Notes: generated by a model from the sequence alone, not told the origin. A DNA stretch of 18,938 bases from Massariosphaeria phaeospora (GCA_011032825.1 JAADJZ010000045.1:1-18938), one strand, 5' to 3'. Positions 7,292 through 16,751 are shown, numbered from the stretch's first letter. Numbers and translations are program-made.

Positions 7292-8893
7292 TTACCGACC
7301 TGGGCGCACAACCTTGCGCTCCGACAAGCCACTCGCATGCGCAGCGGAAGGCAGCCCTGTGCTACGGATGACCATGAGGGGCGGAGCCATCATCTGGCCC
7401 GGCCTAGACTGCAGCGGGTCTTGACTCTTCTCCTTCTCCTTCTCCTTCTCCTCCTCCTCCCTCACCGCCATCTTCGCCGTCTTCGCCATCTTCGCCAGTT
7501 CCATCTCCAGCCTCTCCTTCTCCTTCTTCTCCATCTCCTCCGCCTTCTTCGCCCTCGCCGCCAATTTCGCCCGCGACTGCTCCACCAACGCCGGCATCCC
7601 CTCCTGCAACTTCTGCTCCAGCGGCAGATTCCTGAACCTGATGGTGTTGCGGGCGGCGTGCGCGGTGGTGCGAGAGAAGTCGGGCAGGCCGACCATTTGC
7701 CATTCGGCGTCGTCGCACTCGGCGGCGGAGACGCTGGTCCAGTCGGAGTCGTCGTCGAAGTCTGGGCCGAGCGGGATGTCGACCATGGTGGTTGAGATGG
7801 GGGTGGTGGGTTTTGCGCTGGCGGCGGCGGCGGCGACAGCTTTGGCTTTTTTGTTGTCGTTGGGCTTGTCGTTGCTGCCGTTGCCGTTGCTGTTGCCGCT
7901 GCCGCTGCCGCTGCCGCTGCCGTTGCCATTGGCGGCCACGCACGCACTCGGGGTTCCTTTTTCGCCATCCTTCTGCTTCTGCTTCTCTTTCTCAGCATCC
8001 ATCTCCTTGTCTGTCTCGTTGACCTTCACCTTCTCTTCAACCTTCATCTTCTCAGTCTCCTTCACCTTCTCAGTCTCCTTCCCCTTCCCCATCCCCTGTT
8101 CTTTCGCTTTCACAGCCGCGTCCTGCTTCGCCATGGCCACCGTAAGCCTCTGGTGGTATCGCTCTTGAAACTCATTCCTCAGTTTCTCGGCTTTGGCATA
8201 ATACGACACGGCAGCAGGCATAGCTGCAGCTGTAGCCGCGTCCAGCTTACGCTTTCCCTCCGACTTCTCGGCGTCGGCACGAGTAGACGGTCCTTGCAGG
8301 AATAGCTTCTCCAGCCGCGCTGCTATCTCGGCTTCAGTGATCGGCGGCACTGGTCTTTTGGAGTCGTTAACTCTGGGAGGGTGTGCAAGAGACGTGGATG
8401 CCAGGGGAGGCAGGCGGGTGGGGCCCGTGTAGGGAGGTTCGAAGTGGCCGGGCATGAGGCCCTTGTTGTCTGCGAACTTCCTCGTGCTGGACTGCGTCGT
8501 CTTTTCGGCTGCTGGGCGCATAGCTAGCGTTACCGAAGACGACTGTGTTGAGATCTGGCCGGGAACGAGGCCTGTGTCTAGACACCTCTTCATTTGTGCC
8601 TGCATCGTCATTTCCGCTACTGGGCTGGTGGCCGGCGCTACCACGCCCGACCGGTGGGGGAACGACGGGCTCGATGGCCCAGACGCCTTGTAGGCGGACG
8701 AGCTGGCACATGTCGACATCGTTGGGTACGGTGGTGCCCACCAATCCTTGGGCTCTACAAATGGAGTGGCAGAATGACCATCTTGGGATGGGCGTCGAGG
8801 TAGAGAGTGGCCTACTGGAATCTTGGATGTCTTGGGTGTTGAAGACTGAGATGCTGCACACATGCCTCTCTGGTCGTCACCCCAGCTGAACAT
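7292..8893 (-). CDS. Low-complexity, coiled-coil-rich hypothetical protein (533 aa)
   Basis: I do not recognise the family. The start MFSWGDDQ at 8893 is preferred. The frame stays open upstream to ATG 9133, but those 80 codons (for example SHTLTTSP) read like a pyrimidine-rich leader. The N-terminal third is Ser/Pro-rich and disordered, with two degenerate copies of a roughly 24-residue unit (91-114 and 127-151) sharing AE-x-T and a GLxPG core. A Lys/Glu-rich segment at 258-312 is probably helical, followed by a (GS/GN)n tract at 322-340 and an Ala run at 352-360. An acidic segment holds two W-x-x-V motifs, SDWTSV (W385) and AEWQMV (W398). A second charged coiled coil occupies about 428-490. 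No signal peptide or membrane segment is visible. No introns are needed. The nearest gene upstream is the acyltransferase on the same strand, 678 bp away, so co-transcription is unlikely. Confidence 0.75.
   Translation of the reverse strand: MFSWGDDQRGMCAASQSSTPKTSKIPVGHSLPRRPSQDGHSATPFVEPKDWWAPPYPTMSTCASSSAYKASGPSSPSFPHRSGVVAPATSPVAEMTMQAQMKRCLDTGLVPGQISTQSSSVTLAMRPAAEKTTQSSTRKFADNKGLMPGHFEPPYTGPTRLPPLASTSLAHPPRVNDSKRPVPPITEAEIAARLEKLFLQGPSTRADAEKSEGKRKLDAATAAAMPAAVSYYAKAEKLRNEFQERYHQRLTVAMAKQDAAVKAKEQGMGKGKETEKVKETEKMKVEEKVKVNETDKEMDAEKEKQKQKDGEKGTPSACVAANGNGSGSGSGSGNSNGNGSNDKPNDNKKAKAVAAAAASAKPTTPISTTMVDIPLGPDFDDDSDWTSVSAAECDDAEWQMVGLPDFSRTTAHAARNTIRFRNLPLEQKLQEGMPALVEQSRAKLAARAKKAEEMEKKEKERLEMELAKMAKTAKMAVREEEEKEKEKEKSQDPLQSRPGQMMAPPLMVIRSTGLPSAAHASGLSERKVVRPGR
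7875..7930 (-). repeat. GCCGCT-type coding minisatellite
   Basis: A run of near-perfect GCCGCT/GCCGTT hexamers encodes the Gly-Ser/Gly-Asn tract of the 533-residue protein. It is likely length-variable between strains. A separate CTTCTC-type purine/pyrimidine run at about 7429-7460 encodes its (EK)n tract. Confidence 0.75.
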
Positions 8894-9571
8894 GGTGTGA
8901 ATTTTTGTCGCGGGTGATTGGCAGATTTGTGGGCTTGTTGTGAGGGTGTGGGAGAGTGAGTGTATGTGTGTGGGAGAAAGGGACGAGGAGAAATAAGAGG
9001 TAGAGAAGATATACGTGGAGAATTTGCCGATTGTGCGATTTGGTTTAAGCGGGAAATACATTGGGCGAATGCCCGTGTTCATATTCTTTGAAAGAAGGTC
9101 TATTGGGATGTTGATGATGGTTGTTGGTATCACACGTACCGCGGTTTAGGGTGGAGAATTCAATCCGTTATCGGCTCGCGATTATTGACAGAGAGCCAAT
9201 AGATACAAAAAAATTATGAAAGGGTGCCTGATAATTTTAGCTTCAGCATCTGCATGTGGATGATTTCCCAGTGTTTGGATTGTAGGTTGCGGATTGTAGT
9301 TTGCAGAAACACGGAGGGCAGCCGTCGAAACTCCGGCCTGCTCTCATCGAAGTAGGGATAGCATGCCCATTGACATTATGTCAAGAGTAGGATGCGAGTA
9401 GCAGTGCCGGATTGAGGGGTGTCATAGTCTGTTCGGGTTTGTCTTTCAGCTGGACTCGCTACACGGGTTGTACGAGCCCTTGACACGGCTCGAGATGTAC
9501 ATAAATTATCACCTAGTAGAAATTTTGACGCCAAGCTGTATTCAAAGTATCAAGTAAGGTCGTCGTTGAGC
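8894..9571 (-). promoter_or_regulatory. Intergenic region upstream of the 533-aa gene
   Basis: These 678 bp hold the probable promoter and leader of the gene starting at 8893 and the 3' end of the acyltransferase gene. The - strand near 8930-8990 is CT-rich (CTCTCCCACAC, CACTCTCCC), like a fungal leader. A 14-bp unit, GGATTGTAGGTTGC, is tandemly duplicated with one mismatch at 9277-9290 and 9291-9304. No gene is visible. Confidence 0.5.
9277..9304 (+). repeat. Tandem 14-bp duplication
   Basis: GGATTGTAGGTTGC is followed directly by GGATTGTAGTTTGC, with one mismatch. Its origin is unknown, and the GGATTG core may match the hAT subterminal unit only by chance. Confidence 0.75.
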
Positions 9572-11194
9572 TCACAAGGCCGGGCCATCCCAACCATCTC
9601 TTTGGATTTTCATCAGATTGGATTGCTTGTGCGGAAGGCTGATCTCTCGTTCTTTGTAGAAGCCGACATCCATCAGGTATTGCGCGAGTCTAGTATTGTA
9701 TTAGCAATCGGCCACTTGTTTCAATCGCACTGCTATCTTTACTCACTTCTCGTTATCAACCCTGGGCTCAAGCATGACGGACTCTGTCCTGTTATCCGCT
9801 AGCAAACAGTAATGCACCAGTGCGCTCAGCCAAACCTTGACTCTATGTGCGCCTCTAAATTCCTGCTCGCCGACCAAGCAGTGGAAACCGCGATCGTAGT
9901 CACCGACATGCGGGAGATACTTGGCGACCTTGTCTTCCTTGACCCAGTAGATTTCGAAAAACCCAAAGGGCTTCCCATCCCAACAGCCAATGACTGGAAA
10001 CGAATTCTTACTGGCCAGTCCGTTCCTGAGAAACTCTTCTTGGTGTGACTGGGGACCATCTTCTCCCCAGAAGTAAGATACACGTGGGTCGTTCATCCAC
10101 TTGTGTAGATATTCAATGTCAGTGAGGCCACCGATGGGAAAGGGAGATTCGGATGCTAGGATAGCAGAGTTGCGATGGATCATCTGCGTGGGTGTCGGTG
10201 GCTGCGAGGTAACTGGACCTCGGTGTCGGAGCGGCTTAGAGGATGCGCAAGCCACACGGAAGGAGAGATATTGCCCAACGCTAGGTACGAAGCGTGTATA
10301 GAATGTTTCGCCTTGTCGAGGAGGCTTAGGACGGACGGGATGGCGAACGTGGTTCGAGAAGACATATTGCGGCGGTGGAGGCGGATAATACGTCGGAAGA
10401 TTGCTTGTCGAATGGAAAGGTCCTGGCCCTGTAGGTGACCATAAACCTTGTGACACCTGCTCAAGTTGTGAATCCCTCTGCTGTTCACCTCCTCGAACTG
10501 GCGACCCCGGTCTGGAAGTATACGGTGAACCCGACGGAAACGGCGACTGCGACATGGGAGATAGCGTAAACAGGTAGAGCCTAGGATCCAGCAGCCAAAA
10601 CGATCTCCGACTGACAAACATGTCCATCCAACCCTCAGCAGACGTCTCTTCTTGTATGACTCCCACGCTCGACTCCTCACTAGCAATTAGTCCCATGCGC
10701 TCCAGTTTCGGTAGCACGACTTTGCCCTTGAAGATACCTTCTCTGTTAATGTTGATCTTCCATTCCCCCTCTGGCTTTCCTGCATCTGGCGTGTTCTTCG
10801 AAGCAGCGTTGGTGACTTGCAGAGTGGGCTCAGGTTGGTGGAAATACCAATACAAGGTCGCCCATAGCATCATAGCAATCTGTCTGGTGGGCGAGGTGGC
10901 GGGCTTGAAGTCATTGCTACTGGGAATCGATATTGACGAGATGTAGAGGTGGTCGTTATGCAGGGTCGGCCGCTTGTAACGGTGCACGCCATGTTTTCGC
11001 GTCAACCGAGTCTCTTCAATCGGATCTTCTTCGTCGTTTGTGGCTTCGTCTTCAGAATTCAGGACAATGGTCCAGCCAGAGGGGAACGGGGAATGGTGGT
11101 TTGTGAGGTCGTTGGACTTGAAGAAGAGGCCACCAAAGACTGGAGTTATAGTCAAGTTCTGGCCATTTGGTAAGTGGACGATGGAGGGGGCCAT
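9572..11194 (-). CDS. Siderophore N5-hydroxyornithine acyltransferase (SidL/SidF-like, GNAT fold)
   Basis: Proposed exons are 11194-9747 and 9689-9572, joined over a 57-bp intron (donor GTGAGT, acceptor ACTAG), for 521 residues. Without the intron the frame stops three codons after RVDNEK. With it the protein continues as [13 protein letters not shown] and ends DGWDGPAL, as GNAT-type siderophore acyltransferases do. Diagnostic IucB/AlcB-like blocks are [32 protein letters not shown] and [15 protein letters not shown]. The family transfers an acyl group to N5-hydroxyornithine in hydroxamate siderophore synthesis: acetyl for ferricrocin-type (SidL) or anhydromevalonyl for fusarinine-type (SidF). 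The C-terminus PAL is not a canonical peroxisomal PTS1, which mildly favours the cytosolic SidL type; I cannot settle the paralogue. A Pro/Ser-rich insert lies at about 220-290. The start [12 protein letters not shown] is the natural N-terminus. It is divergent from sod2. Confidence 0.85.
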
Positions 11195-11770
11195 GGCGAT
11201 TGTGGGGTAGCTAGCAACAGGACGGGGACGGGGCGAGACACTGGACGCGTTGATGGATAAGCTGGAACACTACCAAGGGAGAAGCTAGGTCACGGCGTGG
11301 AACTCGAGTCAGTGTTTAGTCGGTACGGCTTGGACAGCTACAGATGCACGCAGACTGTGAAAGAAAAGTCGCGTGGTCAAGTGTTGGAACTTCGAGTGCC
11401 CCCCGGTCGCGGAAGCAGCCAGCCAGGCTGACCTAGCAAGACGCGGGGCGCCACACAGTCGAAATTGATCTGAATGCCGCTGCTCTCTGTCCTCGCCATA
11501 CCGAGGGGCACGTTATTTAGGGACAATGCGACCAAAATCGAGGGCATGACGCATGACAGGGCCAATGCCCCCACCGACGATGCCCACTGGTGATGGGGAA
11601 GACGAGTGGCTCGGAAGCGTGAGGGGAGGACAGCTTGAGCTCGGAGCTCGGGCTCTCAGAATGACGACAGGGCATGATTACGATTGTCTAGCAGCCGAGA
11701 CGACAGCTTCCCGACACCATACCACGCCCTCCACTACCCTCAATTGGCCCAATACCACCCACTGCACACC
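11195..11770. promoter_or_regulatory. Shared divergent promoter between the acyltransferase and sod2
   Basis: These 576 bp separate two divergent starts. The sequence contains a CCAAT box at 11562-11566 and opposed CCAAT boxes in ATTGGCCCAAT at 11743-11753, only 18 nt before the sod2 ATG. CCAAT is the target of the CBC/HapX complex that regulates iron genes in ascomycetes. I see no clear SreA-type ATCWGATAA site. Regulation is inference. Confidence 0.5.
11743..11753. promoter_or_regulatory. Palindromic double CCAAT box (ATTGGCCCAAT)
   Basis: Two CCAAT motifs in opposite orientation around one base, 18-28 nt upstream of the sod2 start. It is a possible CCAAT-binding-complex site, though so close to the ATG it could instead lie in the leader. 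Confidence 0.4.
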
Positions 11771-12575
11771 ATGAACTCGACGCTCCTCCGCACCACCGCC
11801 CTGCGCTCTGCGCTCCGGGCCTCCGCACCCACGGCCGCAACCCGCGCTGGCCTCGCCGGCACCACCTTCGTCCGCGGCAAAGCCACGCTCCCCGACCTGC
11901 CCTGTACGCCTACCCTCTCTCCCCTCTCAACCACGCCCCCTCCTAACATGTCGCAGACGACTACGGCGCGCTCGAGCCCTCCATCTCGGGCGCGATCATG
12001 GAGCTGCACCACAAGAACCACCACAACACATACGTAACCTCGTTCAACACCTTCAGCGAGCAGATCGCCGAGGCCAAGGCGAAAGAAGACATCACGGCGC
12101 AGATCGCGCTGCAGCCGCTGCTCAATTTCCACGGCGGCGGCCACGTCAACCACACGCTGTTCTGGGAGAACCTGGCGCCGACGGCGCAGGGTGGCGGCGA
12201 GCCCCCGAGCGGCGCCCTCGCCAAGGCCATCAACGACAGCTACGGCAGCCTCGACGCCTTCCAGACCAAGTTCAACGCTGCGCTGGCGGGCGTGCAGGGC
12301 AGTGGCTGGGCGTGGTTGGTGCAGGATACGCAGACGGGTAGTGTGGGAATCAAGACGTATGCGAATCAGGATCCGGTCGTGGGCCAGTTCCGCCCGATCT
12401 TGGGCATTGATGCGTGGGAGCATGCCTACTAGTGAGCTTTACTTGACTTTGATGCAAATCATGACGAGATGCTAATAGCTGTGACAGCCTCCAGTACCAG
12501 AACCGCAAAGCCGAGTACTTCAAGGCCATTTGGAACGTCATCAACTGGAAGGCGGCCGAGAAGCGCTTCCAGTAG
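11771..12575 (+). CDS. sod2: Mitochondrial manganese superoxide dismutase
   Basis: Converts superoxide to hydrogen peroxide and oxygen in the mitochondrial matrix. Exons 11771-11903, 11957-12431 and 12488-12575 give 231 residues, the usual length. The introns are 53 and 56 bp (GTACGC...CTAAC...CGCAG; GTGAGC...GACAG), and the splice junctions restore [14 protein letters not shown] and DAWEHAYYLQYQNRK. The first ~37 residues ([18 protein letters not shown]...) are rich in Arg, Ser and Ala with no acidic residue, as in a matrix presequence. Metal ligands are visible: His in [13 protein letters not shown], His in [10 protein letters not shown], and Asp and His in DAWEHAYY. The sequence pattern is that of eukaryotic tetrameric MnSOD. 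An upstream in-frame ATG at 11684 is less likely because the presequence starts at 11771. No frame damage is present. Confidence 0.96.
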
Positions 12576-12985
12576 ATTTGATGAGCGAGGAAAGAATAAC
12601 TTTGAACTGCGCACATACCCCAATGATGAAGAACATGATTGATGTGAGCAAGCTGTGGTGCAGGCTTTACTCGTAAATAGCATATATACTGTAACAAGAC
12701 GCAGCAAGAATCCACATTGGCAACTAAAGTTGTACTGATGGACATGTTCATTATGAAAATTGTGTCAATTACCAGAACGCCACGCTCCAATCTGCGAACA
12801 ACAGCAACCCAAACACCATTCAAAACACCTCTACACCCCGAGTTGAAATGCAACAACATTAACCCACAACGCACATAGACCACCCTACATGCTCTAAGAA
12901 AACGAAGGTATAGAACAATATAACCCCCAACCTAGACCCACAAGCTAGAACCCACAAACTCCCACCCAACAAGATAGAAAATCTA
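12576..12985. other. Convergent 3' region between sod2 and the disordered-protein gene
   Basis: These 410 bp lie between two convergent stop codons and presumably hold both 3' UTRs. The distal part (about 12850-12985) is A/C-rich with little G on the + strand. No coding feature is supported. Confidence 0.5.
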
Positions 12986-15902
12986 CTACAACTTCCGCCC
13001 CCTCCGCCTCGGCAGCCCCGTCTCCGCACCACCCCCAACAGCAGCCGGAATCACCACCTGCGGCGCCGGCAGACTCTTCTTAGGACTCTTCTTCGCGGGG
13101 GACGCCGCAATGCCCATGCGCTGCACATTCTCTTTCCCCACAGGCGGTAGACTCGACGTCGGTGGAGGGAGCCTGACCCTCTTCGGAGTAGCCAGACGGC
13201 TCTTGCGTTCTTTAGTAGAAGGAACGCGTTCAGGCTTTTGCGGTGGCGCGAGTGCGAGCGCGATGCCGACGGGTGCGATCTCTAGGCTGGGGAGCGGCTT
13301 GCTGGATGGCGTTGAAGGCACGGTATCCGTAGAGGCAGAGGCAGAGGCAGAGGCAAAGGCAGGAGCGACGGGCATCTTTTTGACGCGCGAGGTCTTGGGT
13401 TTGGGGAGGCGCTGTGCTGGCGGTGCTTCCTTGGCGTCTGCGTCTGCGTCTGCTCCTGCGACGGCTTCGGGGAGGAAGGAGGTGGGTGCTAGGAGGGCCT
13501 TTCCTGGGGTCCCGTTCGTGGTGCCGAGGCCGCGGACACGGCGGATCTTGGGCGTGGAGTTCTTGTCTCGGCTTTGCTTCGCTCTGGGCTTTGCGCTGGG
13601 GGTGGACACTGGATTCGCTGCGCTGAGCTCATCGGGAGTAGCTAGTGATTCGGCTTCAGCGAGCATATTGGCGACCGTATCCGTGCCTTCTTGGAAGTGC
13701 TCTAGTTGCGAATTCCAGCGGACATGTTTTTTGCCCGGTTTCAATTCCCTTGCCGGTTCATCAACGGACGTGGGAAGAGGTTCTGTGTCAAGTTTGAGAA
13801 GCCGCAAAGCAACTCCCAGGCAGCCTTGCTTGTTTTTGCGCGTGTTGCTGCGTGTCATGAGTCCAAGTTCCTGGGCCTCTGTCCGTTTGAGGACAATCGG
13901 TTCGCCACCATCAGCACGTCGTATTGAGATCTTTGGGGTTTGCATCTGCAGGATAGTCGATGCTAAGGCAGGAAGACGTGACTTCCGCATCCGAGAAGAG
14001 CGCCTCGAGTTGCGTCCGGACTTCGTATCTTCCGCGTCTTCAGTATCTGCCTGCTCTTGAGTTGGAGAACCGGGTGGTTGTGAATCCATATAGAGCGTCA
14101 GCGTCTGCGAGAGATCGAGAGTGGCGTCATTGTCGTATTTAGAGGGGGAGTTGGGGTCTTTGTCTTGCAGGACCTTACGAGGCGATGCTAGAGCGTCTCG
14201 TATCGCACCGGAATCGCGTCGATTCTGTAGCGATTCGCGCCGGGCAATCGGTACAACTTTTTGCTTTGCTGGTAGCCGCACGGTTCAAGAAATCTTTTAG
14301 AAAGCCGTGTCATCGTCTAGGCCCATCGTCATTGTGGCGTCGTCTGCATCAAGTTCAACGGTTGGCGAGGACGAGCGTGGCATTTGTGGTGTGGGCTCGG
14401 TTGAAGAGGCATTGCAGGCGCAAGCGTAAGACCGTTGGCGATATCGTCTAGCGAGCTGGCGTGTGCATCCTGGCCAGCAGGCTTCAATGGAGATTCAGGT
14501 CTAGTGGTCGTTTGCTCTTCCCCGACTGACATGGTAGCATCACCGATGGCGGCTACTTGGTTTGCCTCAGCATCATCAATTACCGTCGGTTCCACTTCTT
14601 GCGATGTAGCGGGTGGTTCCGAGTCCTGTATCAAATCCATGTCCCTCTGGATATCTAGCTGTAGAGAAGCTTCAGTGAGCGTGAATTCGTCCTGAGCTGT
14701 GCCCGCTGAATCCTCGAGCTCATTTTCATCCTTGTACTGCTCTGAAGAGGCATCCTCGGTAGAATTTTCCATTATGTCGGACATTTCCTCATCCTCGGCC
14801 GGATCCGTTTCTTGAGCTTCTTCAACCTCTTCCGGAGACTCGGTCTTCTCTTGCAGAAGGGTTTCTGGATCCAATAGTGGATAGAACACTTCGGTTGGAT
14901 CGGTGGGGGCGGGCTCGATTATTTGCTCCTCTTCCAAGTTATGCGTTGACTCAACTCTTTCCTGAACCAGGCCCACAGTTGCTGCCCTAGCATTGTTGGA
15001 TTCTTCAGAAAGATCTTCAAGTATTTGGACGTCCTCGATGACTATTGACTCGGGTCCACATGTCGTCCCGGTTTCTTCATATTCCTCAGGTAGAGAGGGG
15101 TAAGTTACATCCTCGACCGGTAGGTCCCGTTCTAGTGAAGTAGTTCCCTTGACTGGAGAACCGAAGAGATACATAAGGGTGTTGTCGTCGTCTGCTCCGG
15201 ACTCAGGCGATGCTTGCGAGAGATCTTTGTGGGATTCGGTCATTTCGTCATTTCGTTCCTCATGCACCCTGAAAGTAAACGTTGACCTCCTATCCATATT
15301 CTCTTCAACGACTGTGGGATTCTCCGCTGGTTCTGATGCCTGTACCAGTTGCTGTTCTGTGAACGTGTTGTTACTAACATCACTGGCCGTAGTGTTTGTC
15401 GTGTCCGTCGCGTCCAATATATTGTCAATGATGTCATTTTCGTCATCCATATGCGTTACGGGCATATGAGCGAGTGCTTTCTTCTTTCCTGCATGGTGTT
15501 AGTTGACATTCGCCTTTCATGCGACCACAGCGTACTCGGCAGCGCAGTTTTCCAGCGATCGTAACGCATCGCCTGGAACGCCCTGGGCTTCTGGCCCTTG
15601 GGGATAGCAGCGAACGTCCGCATTGCCCTGGGACTCATGTGTTGCAGCCTCTTCACGGGCCTCGACCGCGAATCGTGTTCTTCGTCCGGCGCCAGTGTGT
15701 TTGTCGATTGGGACCGGAGCGTGTACCTGCGCCAAACTTTCTTCTCTTTTCCGTCGCTGGTCACTTTTGTTTCTTGCTTGTGTTCCCAGGCGCGAGGTGC
15801 CCTGGATACGGGCAGAGAAGAGGGGTCGAGGAAGGCGGTATGGGTCTCGTGCCATGCTGGATCAAATGCCGGCGGCGCGCTCTTGCGTGGTGAAGGCGCC
15901 AT
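12986..15902 (-). CDS. Long disordered, probably nuclear protein (~956 aa) with three apparent single-base indels
   Basis: Three open stretches form one gene. Exon 1 is 15902-15536, then a 47-bp intron (15535-15489, GTACGC...CTAAC...TGCAG), then a long exon to the stop at 12988-12986. The junction reads WKTALPRKKKALAHMPV. Within the long exon the frame changes near 14404-14408, 14299-14300 and 14258-14262. The coherent protein runs LAPAMP..SSTEPTPQ, then GLDDDTAF..LKDFLNRAA, then VPIARRESLQNRRD, implying two missing bases and one extra base in short homopolymers. The N-terminus is basic, the middle strongly acidic, and the C-terminus basic and Ser/Pro-rich with many S/T-P sites. Visible motifs are KHVRW (13729-13715), which fits the RVxF-type PP1-docking pattern; a KEN triplet in VGKENVQ (13135-13127); and RRRGRKL at the C-terminus. 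No enzymatic domain is visible. The function is unknown; a cell-cycle or chromatin role is only suggested. It is divergent from mrp10. Confidence 0.78.
15489..15535 (-). other. Intron of the disordered-protein gene
   Basis: A 47-bp intron on the - strand with donor GTACGC, a perfect CTAAC branch site and acceptor TGCAG. Removing it joins the basic N-terminal exon to the acidic exon in frame through an AGA codon. Confidence 0.75.
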
Positions 15903-16248
15903 TGCGGCGTTCCTGAGGGTAAGTGGCTACGATAGAATAGGGATATTTTGAAATGAAGATGCGCCCCAGAATTAAGGTATATTTCGTCCCGAGCAGCGAG
16001 GGCCGATTGCGGGTGGTCGTTAGGCAAGCTCGAAAATCATAACAAACACAGCACCACGTGATGGTGGCGATCCCGGCTCGCCAAGCCCCGAGTACATCCA
16101 GACGCTAGCTGCTTTTCACGATTTCTCGAGCCGACTCCATGATTGAAAGCTACCACAGCCACAGCTACAGCCGTCCTACGTGCTCATTGCCAGCTCGATC
16201 ACCTTGCGCATACGTCCTCTAGCCAAAATCCGCGTATCGACCGCCGCT
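15903..16248. promoter_or_regulatory. Divergent promoter between the disordered-protein gene and mrp10
   Basis: These 346 bp separate two divergent starts. They contain CACGTGAT at 16055-16062, whose complement ATCACGTG matches the RTCACRTG consensus of Cbf1-type bHLH factors. Part of the 3' end could encode an N-terminal extension of Mrp10 from an in-frame ATG at 16180. Confidence 0.5.
16055..16062. promoter_or_regulatory. E-box CACGTG (Cbf1-like site)
   Basis: A palindromic CACGTG followed by AT lies in the divergent promoter, 194 nt before the mrp10 ATG and 153 nt from the start of the opposite gene. Binding is inferred from the motif only. Confidence 0.4.
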
Positions 16249-16751
16249 ATGGTTCCTAAGCCGCAGGGCTCCTCGACTGTCAAATCGGTCACCCATCGTC
16301 CACTACCTCCGCTCCCGAAGCTCCGCATCCGACGACCAAATAAGCCAGAGGCGAACCCATGCCTGGGCATAATGGCATCTGTGCTGGGTACGTAAGATCT
16401 GAAGGGGCCATGTGGCAATTGCCCCCAGTGCGCGTTGCATGGACATAGCCATCGCGGAATCGCTATTGTGGATACATGATGATTAATGGAGATGAATATA
16501 TAATGTGGACTGCCCGGCTAAGTCTCTCCACAGGATGTTGGGCGTCATCGGGTTACAGCGTTCAAGGCTGCGCACAGTTTGAGCAGAAGCTGCGGCAATG
16601 CATGGACACACCGGTATGTGTTGAAGCAACGTGCATATGTTCAAGCCCCCTAATGTGATTTTCAGAGGGCCCCAGACCAGAAGAAGAACAACATTAACTA
16701 TCACTGTCCCGCATGTACCCCAAGATCGTGGGTCCGCACAAACGCAAATGA
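16249..16751 (+). CDS. mrp10: Mitochondrial small ribosomal subunit protein Mrp10/mS37 (twin CX9C), one apparent missing base
   Basis: A CHCH-fold protein of the small mitoribosomal subunit, imported with help from the Mia40 relay. Proposed exons are 16249-16387, 16534-16613 and 16666-16751, about 101 residues. The introns are 146 bp (GTACGT...CACAG) and 52 bp (GTATGT...TTCAG). The N-terminus carries the proline-rich PLPPLPKLRIRRPN that in yeast serves as an unusual matrix-targeting region. Both CX9C motifs are intact: CLGIMASVLGC, formed across intron 1, and CAQFEQKLRQC. Exon 3 reads QKKNNINYH and then shifts frame: the expected LSRMYPKIVGP tail follows in another frame, as if one C were lost at about 16704-16705. 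Taken literally, the protein would run past the natural stop (16749-16751) into unrelated sequence. An in-frame ATG at 16180 could add 23 presequence-like residues. ATG 16249 is preferred because homologues start near MVPK. Confidence 0.88.

Noticed and set aside
7337..8168. Leu/Ala/Arg-rich open frames on the + strand opposite the 533-aa gene
   Set aside because: They are mirror frames of Lys/Glu and Gly/Ser codon repeats in the real - strand gene.
8894..9133. 80-codon N-terminal extension of the 533-aa protein
   Set aside because: The frame is open, but the sequence is a pyrimidine-rich leader encoding Ser/His/Thr-rich text with no conserved feature. MFSWGDDQ is the better start.
9566..9802. 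78-codon + strand open frame at the 3' end of the acyltransferase gene
   Set aside because: It overlaps the second exon and intron of the acyltransferase on the opposite strand and has no features of its own.
11740..12423. 227-codon - strand open frame opposite sod2
   Set aside because: A shadow frame in GC-rich sod2 coding sequence; it has biased Arg/Val/Leu composition.
13110..14060. 316-codon + strand open frame
   Set aside because: It is a shadow of the Ser/Pro/Ala-rich disordered gene on the - strand, with no domain features of its own.
14270..14432. An intron explaining the frame changes in the disordered-protein gene
   Set aside because: GTCTTA is a weak donor and the interval encodes sequence that reads as real protein (ELDADDATMTMG, KDFLNRAA). 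It is kept as an alternative for RNA-seq to decide.
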